From Rhodospirillales bacterium (GTDB lineage: Bacteria; Pseudomonadota; Alphaproteobacteria; Reyranellales; Reyranellaceae), in the NCBI GenBank assembly GCA_016185145.1, contig JACPOB010000055.1, positions 1 to 57,317 of the forward strand: DNA of 57,317 nt. The letters run 5' to 3'. The position numbers and the translations under genes are program-made. The notes beneath the pieces are model-generated. The model saw only the letters and a program-made list of their open reading frames with translations, made no database searches and was not told where the DNA came from. Below, piece by piece: positions 49,470 to 57,317 of the stretch. Position 1 is the first letter of the stretch, and each line of letters starts with the position of its first letter.

Positions 49470-51334
49470 CTGGTGCATCTCCGTTTGTATTCCTGAACCG
49501 TTACTCTACCCCATAGGGCCTGTTTGCGGCCACGCGCATCGTCTTCAGCGTCAGCGTAAGAACGCGGCGCATCGCACGAGGCGAGCACCAGGCCGTTCTT
49601 CACCAGCTGGAGAGCGAGATCGACGCGGTCGGAATCGGGAATGTCGTTCAGCGGCTGCTTGGCGTTGAGCTGGGTGATCAGGCAGCGATAGAGCGGCGTG
49701 CCGTCGGTCAACCGGTCGGTCTGGCGGCAGCGCAGGTCGCGCGGCTGAACGGCCAGCGCCTGGATTGCGACCTTGTTCAGGTCCGGATCGTTGACGATGT
49801 CGACGCCCTGCAGGCGGACCTCCTCAGTGCGATCCTTCAGGCCGATCATCATCAGCGTCTTGCCGAAATGGTCGAAGGAGCCGGAGACGAACTCGACGGC
49901 CTTGCGGGCGTCCTCGACTGCCTTGCGGCGCGCCTCGGCCTCCTCGTCGGCCTTGCGCTTGGCCTCTTCCTCGGCCTTCTTCTGCGCGGCCATCTCGGCT
50001 TCGACCTTGCGCCGGGTCTCTTCCTCGAACTGCTTCTTGGCCGCGGCGTCGGCCGCTTCCTGCCGTTCGCGGGCAGCAGCGACCTGGGCGGCCTTCTGGC
50101 GCTCTTCCTCGGCCTTCTGGCGCTGCTCGTTCTCGGCGCGCAGCTTGGACGCTTCCTCTTCGGCCTTGAGCCGACGCGCTTCGGCCTCCTCGGCCACCTG
50201 GCGTGCCTTGACCGTCTCGGGGTCGGGCCCCCGCATGGCGTAGTAGTAGCCGCCGCCGCCCAGAAGCACGAGCACGACGGCCGCGAGCGCGACCCACAGG
50301 CCGGTTCGGCCGGAGGCCCCCGACGCCGCCGGCGGCGGCAGGGTCGAGACGTGCCGCACCGGTTGCTGCTGCTGCGTCGGCTCCTTGCCGATGACGACGG
50401 TGGAGTCGCCTGTCGGCGCCTCGGTCATGCCGAGGATCGGCCGCCAGCCGGCGATGCTCTGAGGCCGGTCGCTCGCCACGACGGCAAGGCCTGCGTCGAT
50501 GCCGGCCAGCACGCCCGGCGAGAAGCCGGCCGGCTTGATCTGCGACAGCGGCTCGTAGGTGTCGCTCAGCATGCGGTCGAAGGCGCCGGGTGGCGTCTTG
50601 CCGGTGATGGCGTGATAGAGCGTCGCGGAGAAACCGTAGATGTCCGTCCACGGTCCCTGCTTGGCCGAGGTCATCTGCTCGGCCGCGGCATACCCCGGCG
50701 TGAAGATGGCGGTCAGCGCCGTGCTGCGCCCGGCCATCGCCGCGCGCGAGGCGCCGAAATCGATCAGCGTCGGATTGCCCGTCGCATCGAGCAGGATGTT
50801 GGCGGGCTTGATGTCGCGATGCAGGAAGCCCGCATTGTGCACCTGCTCCAGCCCGTCGAGCAGCGGCCACAGGATGCGATCGACTTCCTCGGCCGAGAGC
50901 TTGCCGTTCTTGGCGATGCGATCCTCGAGCGTCTCGCCGCTCAGGAGCTCCATGACGATGTAGGCGGTGCCGTTGGCCTCGAGGTAGTCGAAGACATGCA
51001 CGATCGCCGTCGCACGATGCAGGCTCGCCAGCGTGCGGCCCTCGGTGACGAAGCGGTCGCGGCCCCAGCCGAAATCGTCGGCCATCTTGGTGGTGCGCGG
51101 CAGCACCGTGGCGCCGTCCTGGCGGATGGCGAGCGCCGACGGCAGGTATTCCTTGATCGCGACCTCGCGGCCGAGCTGCACGTCGCGCGCGCGATAGGTG
51201 ATGCCGAACCCGCCCTGGCCCAGCACCGAGACGATCTCGTAGCGGCCGATCGTCTGACCCGGCTGCAGGGCGATGTAGTCGACCTCGGGAACGACACCCG
51301 GCGGCTGGCCGGTTATGTGCGTCGGTTCGCTCAT
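49466..51334 (-). CDS. Transmembrane Ser/Thr protein kinase with degenerate SNase-like outer domain
   Basis: 622 residues. Hanks-type kinase domain 31-300: LGQGGFGITY, K61 in AIKEY, HRDIKPANIL (D174), IDFGAS (D192-G194), GYAAAEQ. A membrane segment (346-362) follows, then a Glu/Lys/Ala-rich coiled coil (372-485) and an outer C-domain (about 485-620). The latter resembles staphylococcal nuclease/OB folds: EVRLQGVD, LRCRQTD...PLYRC, LVKNGLVLASC, then YADAEDDARGRKQALWG; the PE of the catalytic GIDAPE is absent, so it is likely a non-catalytic sensor. It starts five bases downstream of the cyclase-FHA stop and overlaps the lipoprotein gene. Confidence 0.9.
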   Translation of the reverse strand: MSEPTHITGQPPGVVPEVDYIALQPGQTIGRYEIVSVLGQGGFGITYRARDVQLGREVAIKEYLPSALAIRQDGATVLPRTTKMADDFGWGRDRFVTEGRTLASLHRATAIVHVFDYLEANGTAYIVMELLSGETLEDRIAKNGKLSAEEVDRILWPLLDGLEQVHNAGFLHRDIKPANILLDATGNPTLIDFGASRAAMAGRSTALTAIFTPGYAAAEQMTSAKQGPWTDIYGFSATLYHAITGKTPPGAFDRMLSDTYEPLSQIKPAGFSPGVLAGIDAGLAVVASDRPQSIAGWRPILGMTEAPTGDSTVVIGKEPTQQQQPVRHVSTLPPPAASGASGRTGLWVALAAVVLVLLGGGGYYYAMRGPDPETVKARQVAEEAEARRLKAEEEASKLRAENEQRQKAEEERQKAAQVAAARERQEAADAAAKKQFEEETRRKVEAEMAAQKKAEEEAKRKADEEAEARRKAVEDARKAVEFVSGSFDHFGKTLMMIGLKDRTEEVRLQGVDIVNDPDLNKVAIQALAVQPRDLRCRQTDRLTDGTPLYRCLITQLNAKQPLNDIPDSDRVDLALQLVKNGLVLASCDAPRSYADAEDDARGRKQALWGRVTVQEYKRRCTR

Positions 51335-51338
51335 GGCT

Positions 51339-52226
51339 CTAGAGATGACGCAGCATCATGTCGACATCGCCGATGCGCAGCTTGTTGCCGGCATGCAACG
51401 ACACCGGCTCGCCGGCCTTCAGCGTCTGCTCGCCCACCTTGGTGCCGTTGGTCGAGCCGAGATCCTCGACCTGCAGGGCCTCGCCCGCCACGCGCAGCCG
51501 GGCATGCCGGCGCGACACGGTCGGATGGGCGAGGACGAAGTCGCACTGGTCTGCGGCGCGCCCGATCACCATGCCGTCCGAACGGCTCATCAGCTTCTCG
51601 AGCGTGACCTCGAAGCTGTGCTTGGTCTTGGCCGAATCGGTGCCTTCGAAGCGCAGCGTGATCTGCGGCACCATGCGCGTCGTGGTGTTGGTCGGCACGA
51701 CCGCCTTGGCGTGGTGGACATGGAAGATCTGCACCGAGCGGCTGACATTCTTCAGCGAATGCTCGCCGCCGTCGACGAAGGCGTATTCGATGCGCAGCTC
51801 GACCAGGTCGCGCACGGCGCGAGACACGGCGATGCCGCCGGGCTCGGCCAGCGCCTGGATGCGGGCGGCGAGGTTGACGCCGTCGCCGAAGATGTTCTGG
51901 TCCTCGTCGTCGACGATGACCTCGCCGAGATGCACGCCGATGCGGAAGTTCATCCGCTGCTCGGGCTCGATCGTGTCGTTGAACTTCGCCATGCGCTCCT
52001 GGATGTCGAGGGCGGCGCTGACGGCGGTCACGGCCGAGCCGAACTCGGCCAGCATGGCGTCGCCCGCCGTGCCGACCAGGCGGCCGTGGGACGCCTGGAT
52101 GGCCGGCCGCCAGACCTCGATCTGCGCCGTCTTAAGATGCCGGAAGGTGCGCGTCTCGGAGCCCTCCATCATGCGGGTGAAGCCCGCGATGTCGGCGTGG
52201 ACGATGGCGGCTAGGCGTCGCTGCAT
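51339..52226 (-). CDS. Class III nucleotide cyclase domain with C-terminal FHA domain
   Basis: 295 residues. The cyclase homology domain (1-170) keeps both metal aspartates (D12 in HADIAGFT and D56 in GTAGDAMLAEF) and NIFGDGVNLAARI; the usual purine-binding Lys position reads Gly (LVGTAGD). FHA domain 195-295: GMVIGR, HPTVSRRHARL and DLGSTNGTKV give the phosphothreonine site (R223, S238, N260). Next to a Ser/Thr kinase, the FHA probably binds a phosphorylated partner, coupling phosphorylation to cyclic nucleotide production. It is the first gene of the three-gene module. Confidence 0.9.
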   Translation of the reverse strand: MQRRLAAIVHADIAGFTRMMEGSETRTFRHLKTAQIEVWRPAIQASHGRLVGTAGDAMLAEFGSAVTAVSAALDIQERMAKFNDTIEPEQRMNFRIGVHLGEVIVDDEDQNIFGDGVNLAARIQALAEPGGIAVSRAVRDLVELRIEYAFVDGGEHSLKNVSRSVQIFHVHHAKAVVPTNTTTRMVPQITLRFEGTDSAKTKHSFEVTLEKLMSRSDGMVIGRAADQCDFVLAHPTVSRRHARLRVAGEALQVEDLGSTNGTKVGEQTLKAGEPVSLHAGNKLRIGDVDMMLRHL

Positions 52227-52232
52227 GATCGA

Positions 52233-53006
52233 TCAGCGGCCCTTGAAGTCAGGCTGTCGGCGCTCGCGCAGAGCGGCCAGGCCTTCGCGGAGGTCTTCGG
52301 AGGTAGCGCACTCGCGCATGTTCTGACGGATAGCCGGGATATCAGGCTCGGCCTGGGCAAACTGCTCGATGGCACGCTTCATGTTCACCATGGAAAGCGG
52401 CGCCAACGTGGCAAGCCGGTTGGATATCTCGTCGATTTTTCCCTTGAACTCGCTTCGCTCCACCAGCCAGTCCAGGTAACCCACAGCCAGCAGGTCGGTG
52501 TCGGCAAAATTCTCCGACAGCAGGAAGGCGCGCTTGGCGAAGCTCGGGCTCACCTTCTGGGTGTAGCGGCGCAGTCCGCTCGGATAGTAGTGCAGGCCAA
52601 AGCGCGCCGCCGGCATGAAGAACCTCATGCCCTTGACGCCGAGGCGGAAGTCGCAGGCCAGCGCCATGTCGGTCGCCCCGCCATAGACGCCGCCGTTCAG
52701 GGCGCACAGGGTCGGCATGCGCATCGCCTCGATGCGGTCCATGACGTTCTCGAAGGCCGAGTCCTTGTGACCGGTCTGCTTCTGGCCGCTGGCCGGGATC
52801 GAGCCGAGATCGTAGCCCGAGCAGAAGGTCTTATCGCCCGCCCCGGTGATCACCGTGACCCGCACGTCGGGGTTGGCATCGGCCGTCTCGACCGCCGCCA
52901 TCAAGAGGTCGAGCCCCTCCGGATCGAGGCGGTTGTGCTTGGCTGGATCGTTCAGCGTGATGGTGGCCCGTGGGCCGTCGACGGCGAGAAGAACGGTATC
53001 GGACAT
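52233..53006 (-). CDS. Enoyl-CoA hydratase/isomerase family protein
   Basis: 257 residues, crotonase fold: DKTFCSGYDLGSI supplies the first oxyanion region, CALNGGVYGGATDMALACDFRL the second. RFGLHYYPSG is at the usual catalytic segment but the glutamates of true hydratases are not seen. Start at MSDTVL. Its stop is seven bases from the cyclase start. Divergent from the acyl-CoA dehydrogenase at 53080, with which it likely shares a pathway. Confidence 0.88.
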   Translation of the reverse strand: MSDTVLLAVDGPRATITLNDPAKHNRLDPEGLDLLMAAVETADANPDVRVTVITGAGDKTFCSGYDLGSIPASGQKQTGHKDSAFENVMDRIEAMRMPTLCALNGGVYGGATDMALACDFRLGVKGMRFFMPAARFGLHYYPSGLRRYTQKVSPSFAKRAFLLSENFADTDLLAVGYLDWLVERSEFKGKIDEISNRLATLAPLSMVNMKRAIEQFAQAEPDIPAIRQNMRECATSEDLREGLAALRERRQPDFKGR

Positions 53007-53079
53007 GATGCCGGGAAAATACCTGAGCCGGTCGCCAAAAGCGACCGAGCACGGCATATTGCGATCCGGAGGAAAGCAG

Positions 53080-54870
53080 ATGACCTATACCGCACCACTC
53101 GCTGATATGCGTTTCGCGCTGCGCGAAGTGGCAGGATTGCAACAGATCGCTGCGCTGCCGGGCTACGAGCATGCCACGGACGACACGATCGACGCCGTCC
53201 TGGAGGAAGCGGCCAAGCTTGCCGGCAATGGCCTGGCGCCGCTCAACCGCGACGGCGACAAGGTGGGCGCCAAGCTCGAGAACGGCGTCGTGCGGACGGC
53301 GCCCGGGTTTGCCGGAATCTACAAGGAATTCGTCGAGGGCGGCTGGAATTCGCTGCCCTTCGATCCCGAGTTCGGCGGCCAGGGAATGCCATGGCTGCTT
53401 GCGGCCACAGTGCAAGAGATGTGGCAGGCGGCCAACATGGGCTTCGGCCTGGTGCTGCTGCTGAACCAGGGCGCCATCGACGCCATCCACCATCACGGTT
53501 CGGCCGACCAGAAGTCGACCTTCCTGCCCAGGATGATCTCGGGCGAGTGGACCGGGACCATGAACCTCACCGAGCCGCAGGCGGGCTCGGACCTGGCGCA
53601 GCTCAAGAGCCGCGCGGTGAAGAACGGCGACCACTACCTGGTGACCGGCCAGAAGATCTTCATCACCTACGGCGAGCACGACATGGCCGAGAACATCGTC
53701 CATCTGGTGCTGGCGCGCACACCGGACGCACCGGCCGGGGTGCGCGGCATCTCGCTGTTCATCGTGCCGAAGTTCCTGGTCGGCGCCGACGGCAAGCCGG
53801 GCAAGCGCAACGACCTGCGCTGCGTGTCGCTGGAGCACAAGCTCGGCATCCATGCCAGCCCGACCTGCGTGATGTCGTTCGGCGATGACGGCGGCGCCGT
53901 CGGCTACCTGGTCGGCGAGGAAGGCCGCGGGCTTTCCTACATGTTCACCATGATGAACAATGCGCGGCTCTCGGTCGGCATCCAGGGCCTGGCGATCGCC
54001 GAACGCGCCTATCAGCAGGCCGCCGCCTTCGCCAAGACGCGCGTGCAGTCCAAGGACGACGGCAGCGACAAGCCGCAGCCGGTGTCGATCGTCCATCACG
54101 CCGACGTTCGCCGCATGCTGATGACCATGCGCGCCCAGATCGAGGCGATGCGGGCGTTGGGCTACTACACGGCGGCGGGCATCGACGGGGCGCTGAAGCA
54201 TCCCGACCGGGATGCCGCGAAAAAGATCCAGGACCGCGTCGATCTTTTGATCCCGATCGTCAAGGCGTGGTTCACCGACCTCGGCAACGAGATCGCCTCG
54301 ACCGGCGTGCAGATCCATGGCGGCATGGGCTTCATCGAGGAGACGGGCGCTGCGCAGCATTTGCGCGATGCACGCATCTTGCCGATATATGAAGGCACCA
54401 ACGGTATCCAGGCCCGCGATCTTGTCGGGCGCAAGATCGCCAAGGACGGCGGCGAGACCATGCTGGCGCTGGTCGCCGAGATGCGCGCCACCGCCGAGCA
54501 GATGAAGGCGGCGCCAGGGGATGACCTGGCGGCCATCAGGGGCGCCCTGGAGGCTGCCGCAGGGGCCCTGGAGGACGCCACCAAGTGGGCGGCTCAGTCG
54601 GCCAAGGCGGACCTCGTCGCCGCCCTGGCGGGCTCTGTTCCCTTCCTCAGGCTGGCCGGGACGGCCTTGGGCGGCTGGCTGCTCGCCAGGAGCGCCCTGG
54701 CGGCCCAGGGCAAGCTGGCTGGCCGCGACGGCGACCCTGCCTTCCTCGAAGCCAAGATCGTGACCGCCCGCTTCTACGCCGAGGTCATCCTGCCGCCGGC
54801 CCTGGCCCAGCTCGGCCCCTTGAAGGCGGCCGGCCGTACGGTGTTCGCGCTGTCGGAGGCGCAGCTCTGA
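53080..54870 (+). CDS. Acyl-CoA dehydrogenase (DmdC/long FadE-like type)
   Basis: 596 residues, longer than standard acyl-CoA dehydrogenases and of the DmdC-like type. NLTEPQAGSDL and KIFITYGEHD contact FAD and substrate, QIHGGMGF and IYEGTNGIQA (catalytic Glu E438) are conserved, and an extra C-terminal helical domain follows. The substrate is unknown; DmdC itself oxidises methylmercaptopropionyl-CoA. Ribosome binding site CCGGAGGAAAG before the ATG. The TGA stop overlaps the presumed CTG start of the P450 gene. Confidence 0.92.
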   Translation: MTYTAPLADMRFALREVAGLQQIAALPGYEHATDDTIDAVLEEAAKLAGNGLAPLNRDGDKVGAKLENGVVRTAPGFAGIYKEFVEGGWNSLPFDPEFGGQGMPWLLAATVQEMWQAANMGFGLVLLLNQGAIDAIHHHGSADQKSTFLPRMISGEWTGTMNLTEPQAGSDLAQLKSRAVKNGDHYLVTGQKIFITYGEHDMAENIVHLVLARTPDAPAGVRGISLFIVPKFLVGADGKPGKRNDLRCVSLEHKLGIHASPTCVMSFGDDGGAVGYLVGEEGRGLSYMFTMMNNARLSVGIQGLAIAERAYQQAAAFAKTRVQSKDDGSDKPQPVSIVHHADVRRMLMTMRAQIEAMRALGYYTAAGIDGALKHPDRDAAKKIQDRVDLLIPIVKAWFTDLGNEIASTGVQIHGGMGFIEETGAAQHLRDARILPIYEGTNGIQARDLVGRKIAKDGGETMLALVAEMRATAEQMKAAPGDDLAAIRGALEAAAGALEDATKWAAQSAKADLVAALAGSVPFLRLAGTALGGWLLARSALAAQGKLAGRDGDPAFLEAKIVTARFYAEVILPPALAQLGPLKAAGRTVFALSEAQL

Positions 54871-56111
54871 GCGCAGGGCTGATCGAGCTGCCGGCGGACG
54901 AGGCCGAGGCCTTCGCCCGCCGGTTCGACCTGGCGAGCCTCGAACGTGCCTTCCTCGACGATCCCTTCCCCTACTATCACGCGCTACGCCGGTTCGCGCC
55001 GATCAAGCGCCTGCCGGACGGCAGCGTGTTCCTGTCGCGCCATGCCGACGTCGCGATCTGCTATCGAGACCCGGTGATGCGGTCGGACAAGAAGGCCGAG
55101 TTCGGCCCGAAGTTCGGCATCGGCACGCCCCTCTACAAGCATCACACCACCAGCCTGGTGTTCAACGACCCGCCCTTGCACACGCGCGTGCGCAGGCTTT
55201 TGGCCGCGGCCTTCACGCCGCGCGCGCTGCAGGCGCTGCAGCCGCGCGTAGAAGCCGTGGTCGACGGACTGCTGGCCGAGCACGCCGACAAGGGCCGCAT
55301 GGACCTGGTCGAGGACTTCGCCTTCCGCCTGCCCGTCGAGGTGATCTGCGACATGCTGGGCGTGCCGGCGGGCGAACGCGCGCCGTTCAGGCGCTACTCT
55401 CTCGCCATCCTCGGGGCTCTGGAGCCGGTGGCCGGCCCCGAGCGCCAGGCGGCGGGCAATGCCGCCGTTGCCGAATTCTCGGCCTATCTCGACGCCCTCG
55501 TCGCCGAACGGCGCAAGCGGCCAGCCGACGACCGCGACGTTTTAGGCACCCTGATCCACGGCGAGGTCGACGGCGAGCGGCTGACGCACGACGAGCTGGT
55601 GCAGAACTGCATCTTCCTGCTGAACGCCGGCCACGAGACCACCACCAACCTGATTGGCAACACGATCGACGCCCTGCTGCGCTTTCCCGATGAGCTGCGT
55701 CGACTGAAGGGGAACCCGACACTCCTGAAGAGCTGCGTCGAGGAAGGGCTGCGCTTCGAGAGCTCCAACCAGCTCGGCAACCGCCGCCTCGCGTCCGACC
55801 TCGAGATCGGCGGCGAGAAGCTTTTAGCCGGCACGTACATCCATATCGGCATCGGCGCCGCCAACCGCGATCCGGCGCAGTTCGTCGAGCCCGACCGTTT
55901 CGACGTGGCCCGCGAGCCCAACCGCCACTTCGCCTTCGGCTCGGGCGTGCACATGTGCCTGGGCGCGGTGCTGGCGCGCATGGAGGGCACGATCGCCATC
56001 GGCCGGCTGGTTGGCCGGTTCGACGGCCTGCACCGCGACGGCGCTCCCGAGCGCGGCGGCCGCGCCCGCTTCCGCGGCTTCAACAAGTATCCGATCGCTT
56101 GGGCGATTTGA
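54867..56111 (+). CDS. Cytochrome P450, probable CTG start
   Basis: 414 residues. AGHETTTN (I helix), EEGLRFES (ExxR) and FAFGSGVHMCLG with the heme Cys C364 make the assignment firm. The N-terminus expected for a P450 (ERAFLDDPFPYYHALRRFAP) starts right after the acyl-CoA dehydrogenase stop, but no ATG, GTG or TTG occurs in frame from there to residue 65. A CTG at 54867 overlaps the stop (CTGA) and is preceded by GGAGG with a seven-base spacer (54855-54859), the same arrangement as the ATGA/GTGA overlaps elsewhere. Oxidises a small hydrophobic molecule with an unidentified redox partner. Confidence 0.88.
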   Translation: MSAGLIELPADEAEAFARRFDLASLERAFLDDPFPYYHALRRFAPIKRLPDGSVFLSRHADVAICYRDPVMRSDKKAEFGPKFGIGTPLYKHHTTSLVFNDPPLHTRVRRLLAAAFTPRALQALQPRVEAVVDGLLAEHADKGRMDLVEDFAFRLPVEVICDMLGVPAGERAPFRRYSLAILGALEPVAGPERQAAGNAAVAEFSAYLDALVAERRKRPADDRDVLGTLIHGEVDGERLTHDELVQNCIFLLNAGHETTTNLIGNTIDALLRFPDELRRLKGNPTLLKSCVEEGLRFESSNQLGNRRLASDLEIGGEKLLAGTYIHIGIGAANRDPAQFVEPDRFDVAREPNRHFAFGSGVHMCLGAVLARMEGTIAIGRLVGRFDGLHRDGAPERGGRARFRGFNKYPIAWAI

Positions 56112-56113
56112 TC

Positions 56114-56256
56114 TTGCCGGAGCGCGGACCTCCAGGTCCGCTCACAGTCTTCGTCTTCCGGACCGCGCGCATCCTGCGCGCCTCATGATCATGAGCGCGC
56201 TGGAAGCGCGGTCCGGAAGAGCATGAGCGGACCTGGAGGCCCGCGCTCCGGCAAGA
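56114..56256. repeat. Nested palindromic repeat, family C (copy 4)
   Basis: Outer arms CTTGCCGGAGCGCGG and CCGCGCTCCGGCAAG, then CTCCAGGTCCGCTCA and its inverse, then an inner hairpin TCTTCCGGACCGCGC ... GCGGTCCGGAAGA around CTCATGATCATGAG. It lies between the convergent P450 and rplQ genes. Confidence 0.88.
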
Positions 56257-56335
56257 GCTAAAACACCTTCGCCATGTGGACCCGGGTGTGGGGGTCGAGG
56301 CCCAAGGGCGTGTCGTTCAATCCGCGGGAAGAGAC

Positions 56336-56758
56336 TTACGCTGCTTCCTGCTGCTCGGCCGGCTCGGCCGACGGACCGGAGTCCTGGCCCTTGGCGGCGG
56401 TATCGCGCTCGACGAACTCGATCACGGCCATCGGCGCGGCGTCGCCGAAGCGGAAGCCCGCCTTCAGCACGCGCAGGTAGCCGCCGGCGCGCTTGGAGTA
56501 GCGCGGGCCGAGCGTCGTGAAGAGCTTGTCGGCGATGTAGGGATCGCGCAGGTAGCCGATCGCCTGACGACGCGCATGCAGGCCGCCCTTCTTGCCGAGC
56601 GTGACCAGCTTCTCGACGATCGGACGCAGGTCCTTCGCCTTGTGCAGCGTGGTCGTGATCTGCTCGTGCTTGATGAGAGCACCGGCCAGGTTCGAGAACA
56701 TCGCCTTGCGATGCTCCGCCGTGCGGTGGAACTTCCGACCGCGATTTCCGTGACGCAT
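56336..56758 (-). CDS. rplQ: 50S ribosomal protein L17
   Basis: 140 residues: [20 protein letters not shown] (family start), [25 protein letters not shown] and [24 protein letters not shown] are unmistakable. A Glu/Ala/Gln-rich tail follows, as in Rhodospirillales. It sits 21 bases downstream of rpoA as the last gene of the alpha operon, and a family C repeat lies beyond it. Confidence 0.98.
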   Translation of the reverse strand: MRHGNRGRKFHRTAEHRKAMFSNLAGALIKHEQITTTLHKAKDLRPIVEKLVTLGKKGGLHARRQAIGYLRDPYIADKLFTTLGPRYSKRAGGYLRVLKAGFRFGDAAPMAVIEFVERDTAAKGQDSGPSAEPAEQQEAA

Positions 56759-56779
56759 GACTAAATCCCTTCCACCGGC

Positions 56780-57317
56780 CTAGTACGGCTCTTCCAGCCG
56801 CTTGGCCATCTCTTCGATGTTGTCCGGCGGCCAGCCCGGGATTTCCATGCCCAGGTGCAGCCCCATGCCGGCCAGCACTTCCTTGATCTCGTTCAGCGAC
56901 TTGCGGCCGAAGTTCGGCGTGCGCAGCATCTCCGCCTCGGTCTTCTGCACCAGGTCGCCGATGTAGATGATGTTGTCGTTCTTCAGGCAGTTGGCCGAAC
57001 GCACCGACAGCTCGAGCTCGTCGACCTTGCGCAGCAGGTTGCGGTTGAACGGGAAGTCGTCCTGCTGCTCTTCCTTGCGGACCTCGCGCGGCTCCTCGAA
57101 GTTGATGAAGAGCTGCAGCTGGTCCTGCAGGATGCGCGCGGCCAGCGCCACGGCGTCGTCCGGACGGGTCGTGCCGTTGGTCTCGACCGTCATCGACAGC
57201 TTGTCGTAGTCGGTGACCTGGCCGACGCGGCTGTTCTCGATCTTGTAGGAGACGCGCTTGACCGGGCTGAACACCGAATCGACCGGGATCAGGCCGATCG
57301 GCGCGTCCTCGGGCCGG
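56780..57317 (-). CDS. rpoA: RNA polymerase alpha subunit, C-terminal part (N-terminus off window)
   Basis: Frame open to the right edge. The visible part starts within the N-terminal domain ([24 protein letters not shown], residues near 170 of a full protein, cited only by start) and includes [17 protein letters not shown] helices and the C-terminal domain with [42 protein letters not shown]. Core enzyme subunit that also contacts UP elements and activators. It is cut at base 57317. Confidence 0.97.
   Translation of the reverse strand, partial: RPEDAPIGLIPVDSVFSPVKRVSYKIENSRVGQVTDYDKLSMTVETNGTTRPDDAVALAARILQDQLQLFINFEEPREVRKEEQQDDFPFNRNLLRKVDELELSVRSANCLKNDNIIYIGDLVQKTEAEMLRTPNFGRKSLNEIKEVLAGMGLHLGMEIPGWPPDNIEEMAKRLEEPY

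Overview
This window looks like chromosomal DNA from a high-GC Alphaproteobacterium. The reasons are the rpoA-rplQ pair at the right edge with an alphaproteobacterial-type L17 tail, the density of CoA-dependent catabolic genes (CaiB, acyl-CoA synthetases, enoyl-CoA hydratases, acyl-CoA dehydrogenase, many SDRs and GSTs), and the palindromic intergenic repeats. A Reyranella/Rhodospirillales-like organism is my guess; genus level is not demonstrable from sequence alone. No rRNA, tRNA, CRISPR array or intact transposon was seen.

Layout, left to right. 1-2082: 3' truncated beta-glucan synthase (GH17-like plus GT2). 2408-4692: alpha/beta hydrolase, TauE-type permease and a Cys-phosphatase in a tight run. 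4825-8687: a redox cluster consisting of a CmcJ/AsaB-like oxygenase, a short Rieske protein, a divergent six-ligand heme-oxygenase-like diiron protein, a GlcG/HbpS protein and a GntR/FCD regulator. Two GTATAC palindromes lie in the divergent promoter. 8688-9871: AT-richer debris with palindromes, a 3' remnant of a nitronate monooxygenase gene and a broken secreted-protein gene. 9872-14571: nitronate monooxygenase, enoyl-CoA hydratase, GST, HxlR regulator and CaiB CoA-transferase, with the same 20-bp site in front of the GST and CaiB genes. 14750-25476: acyl-CoA synthetases, SDRs (two lacking the catalytic Ser and Tyr), an HCCA-isomerase-like protein, GST, MmgE/PrpD and a cupin. 25499-26911: a lower-GC membrane protein, probably acquired. 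26977-30944: SDR-GST-methyltransferase operon and a divergent luciferase-like oxidoreductase.

31056-40698: molybdopterin oxidoreductase, UPF0182 membrane protein, M23 peptidase, NTF2-like protein, SDR, then MTA phosphorylase and MTA/SAH nucleosidase. 40744-47355: CysQ-like phosphatase, Sua5, two tandem FAD-linked oxidases, polysaccharide deacetylase and SDR. 47574-52226: PEP-mutase/isocitrate-lyase family enzyme with a small membrane protein, then a signalling operon of cyclase-FHA, membrane Ser/Thr kinase with a degenerate nuclease-like outer domain, and glycine-zipper lipoprotein. 52233-56111: enoyl-CoA hydratase, acyl-CoA dehydrogenase and a cytochrome P450 that appears to start at CTG. 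56336-end: rplQ and rpoA.

Two themes recur. Nine gene pairs are joined by 4-base start/stop overlaps (ATGA, GTGA and once apparently CTGA). At least five families of long palindromic elements fill most intergenic gaps, sometimes nested and sometimes supplying a stop codon or lying just before a start. The most promising candidate for an undescribed system is the Rieske/diiron/HbpS/GntR cluster at 4825-8687; second is the cyclase-FHA/kinase/lipoprotein module at 48912-52226.
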